From Polaromonas eurypsychrophila (GTDB taxonomy: Bacteria > Pseudomonadota > Gammaproteobacteria > Burkholderiales > Burkholderiaceae_C), in contig NZ_BMIG01000002.1 in the NCBI RefSeq assembly GCF_014641715.1, positions 248,001 through 312,000 of the forward strand: a stretch of DNA of 64,000 nt. Direction: 5' to 3'. A model generated the notes under the pieces. That model ran no database searches and was not told the DNA's origin. It was given only the letters and a program-made list of their open reading frames with translations. This document shows, piece after piece, positions 63,776 through 64,000 of this stretch. The position numbers were made by a program, and so were the translations under genes. Numbering within the stretch: the stretch's first letter is position 1; each line of letters opens with the position of its first letter.

Positions 63776-64000
63776 ATGAAAGACAAACAGATTCTTGTGC
63801 GCGACCTGCTGCTGTTGCTGGCTTTTGCCGGCTGGGCCATGGCGCTGCCGCATTACGGCAGCGAGTTCGTGGTGTCGATGGCGCTGACCTGTCTGATGTA
63901 TGTGGCCCTGTCTTCAAGCTGGGGGCTGTTTTGCGGCAGCACGCGTTACCTGTCGCTGGCGACTTCGGCCTTCTTCGGCATCGGCGCCTATACCAGCGCC
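63776..64000 (+). CDS. livM: Branched-chain amino acid ABC transporter permease (LivM type), start only
   Basis: Only 75 residues are visible, starting MKDKQILVRDLLLLLAFAG and ending in GIGAYTSA at the window edge. The hydrophobic pattern, and the SLATSAFFGIGAYTSA end, fit LivM. It follows livH by 7 bp. Confidence 0.85.
   Translation, partial: MKDKQILVRDLLLLLAFAGWAMALPHYGSEFVVSMALTCLMYVALSSSWGLFCGSTRYLSLATSAFFGIGAYTSA

Overview
The window looks like a chromosomal origin-proximal segment of a high-GC betaproteobacterium of the order Burkholderiales, most likely family Comamonadaceae (Polaromonas or Rhodoferax-like). This placement is an inference from gene order (rpmH-rnpA-yidD-yidC-mnmE to the right, dnaA-dnaN-gyrB to the left, parA/parB with rsmG and mnmG further left), from the protein sequences, and from short interspersed repeats of a kind I remember from that family. 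No rRNA, tRNA, CRISPR array, insertion sequence or prophage was recognised.

Layout. 1-4.2 kb: the end of a DMT permease, acetoacetyl-CoA synthetase, a TetR regulator, a 37-residue membrane peptide and an alpha/beta hydrolase. Two near-identical dyads suggest a single TetR regulon here. 4.3-11.1 kb: housekeeping and metabolic genes (NCS2 permease, AsmA-like protein, thioesterase, cobalamin adenosyltransferase, EF-hand protein, D-2-hydroxyacid dehydrogenase). 11.7-18.8 kb, minus strand: mnmG, rsmG, a LysE exporter, parA, two hydrolases and parB, with three parS sites inside rsmG and mnmG. 18.8-26.4 kb: accessory genes, including a Phd/PIN toxin-antitoxin pair, an FMN reductase, a large dispersed repeat, NnrU, an orphan response regulator, a self-inhibited Fic protein and a lower-GC DUF3883 nuclease-like gene. 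26.5-35.4 kb: a LysR regulator divergent from a dehydrogenase-aldehyde dehydrogenase-cupin operon, facing a Bug-amidohydrolase-molybdenum hydroxylase operon. This looks like a catabolic pathway of unknown substrate. 35.9-46.6 kb: the replication core. oriC is placed in the dnaN-dnaA spacer, where a DnaA box, a TAG-triplet run and an AT-rich tract line up as in known unwinding elements. 46.8-59.5 kb: regulators, apt, a Kef-type antiporter, kdsD-kdsC-lptC followed by an SDR (lptA/lptB are absent at the expected place), a metallophosphatase, a GST and a transglutaminase. 59.4-64 kb: class II aldolase with a coupled 55-residue membrane peptide, an AraC regulator, and the start of a branched-chain amino-acid-type ABC transporter.

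How it works together. Near oriC, most conserved genes left of 40.5 kb are on the minus strand and most right of it on the plus strand, as expected for genes read in the direction of replication. The parS sites lie about 23 kb from oriC, next to the parA/parB genes that would use them.

The most distinctive non-coding content is repetitive. About twelve copies of a ~55 bp element are scattered through the window, one inside the aacS reading frame. Two large palindromic elements each begin on the last base of a stop codon. Two copies of a ~0.46-0.49 kb dispersed repeat and four GTCAT-type palindromic repeats are also present.
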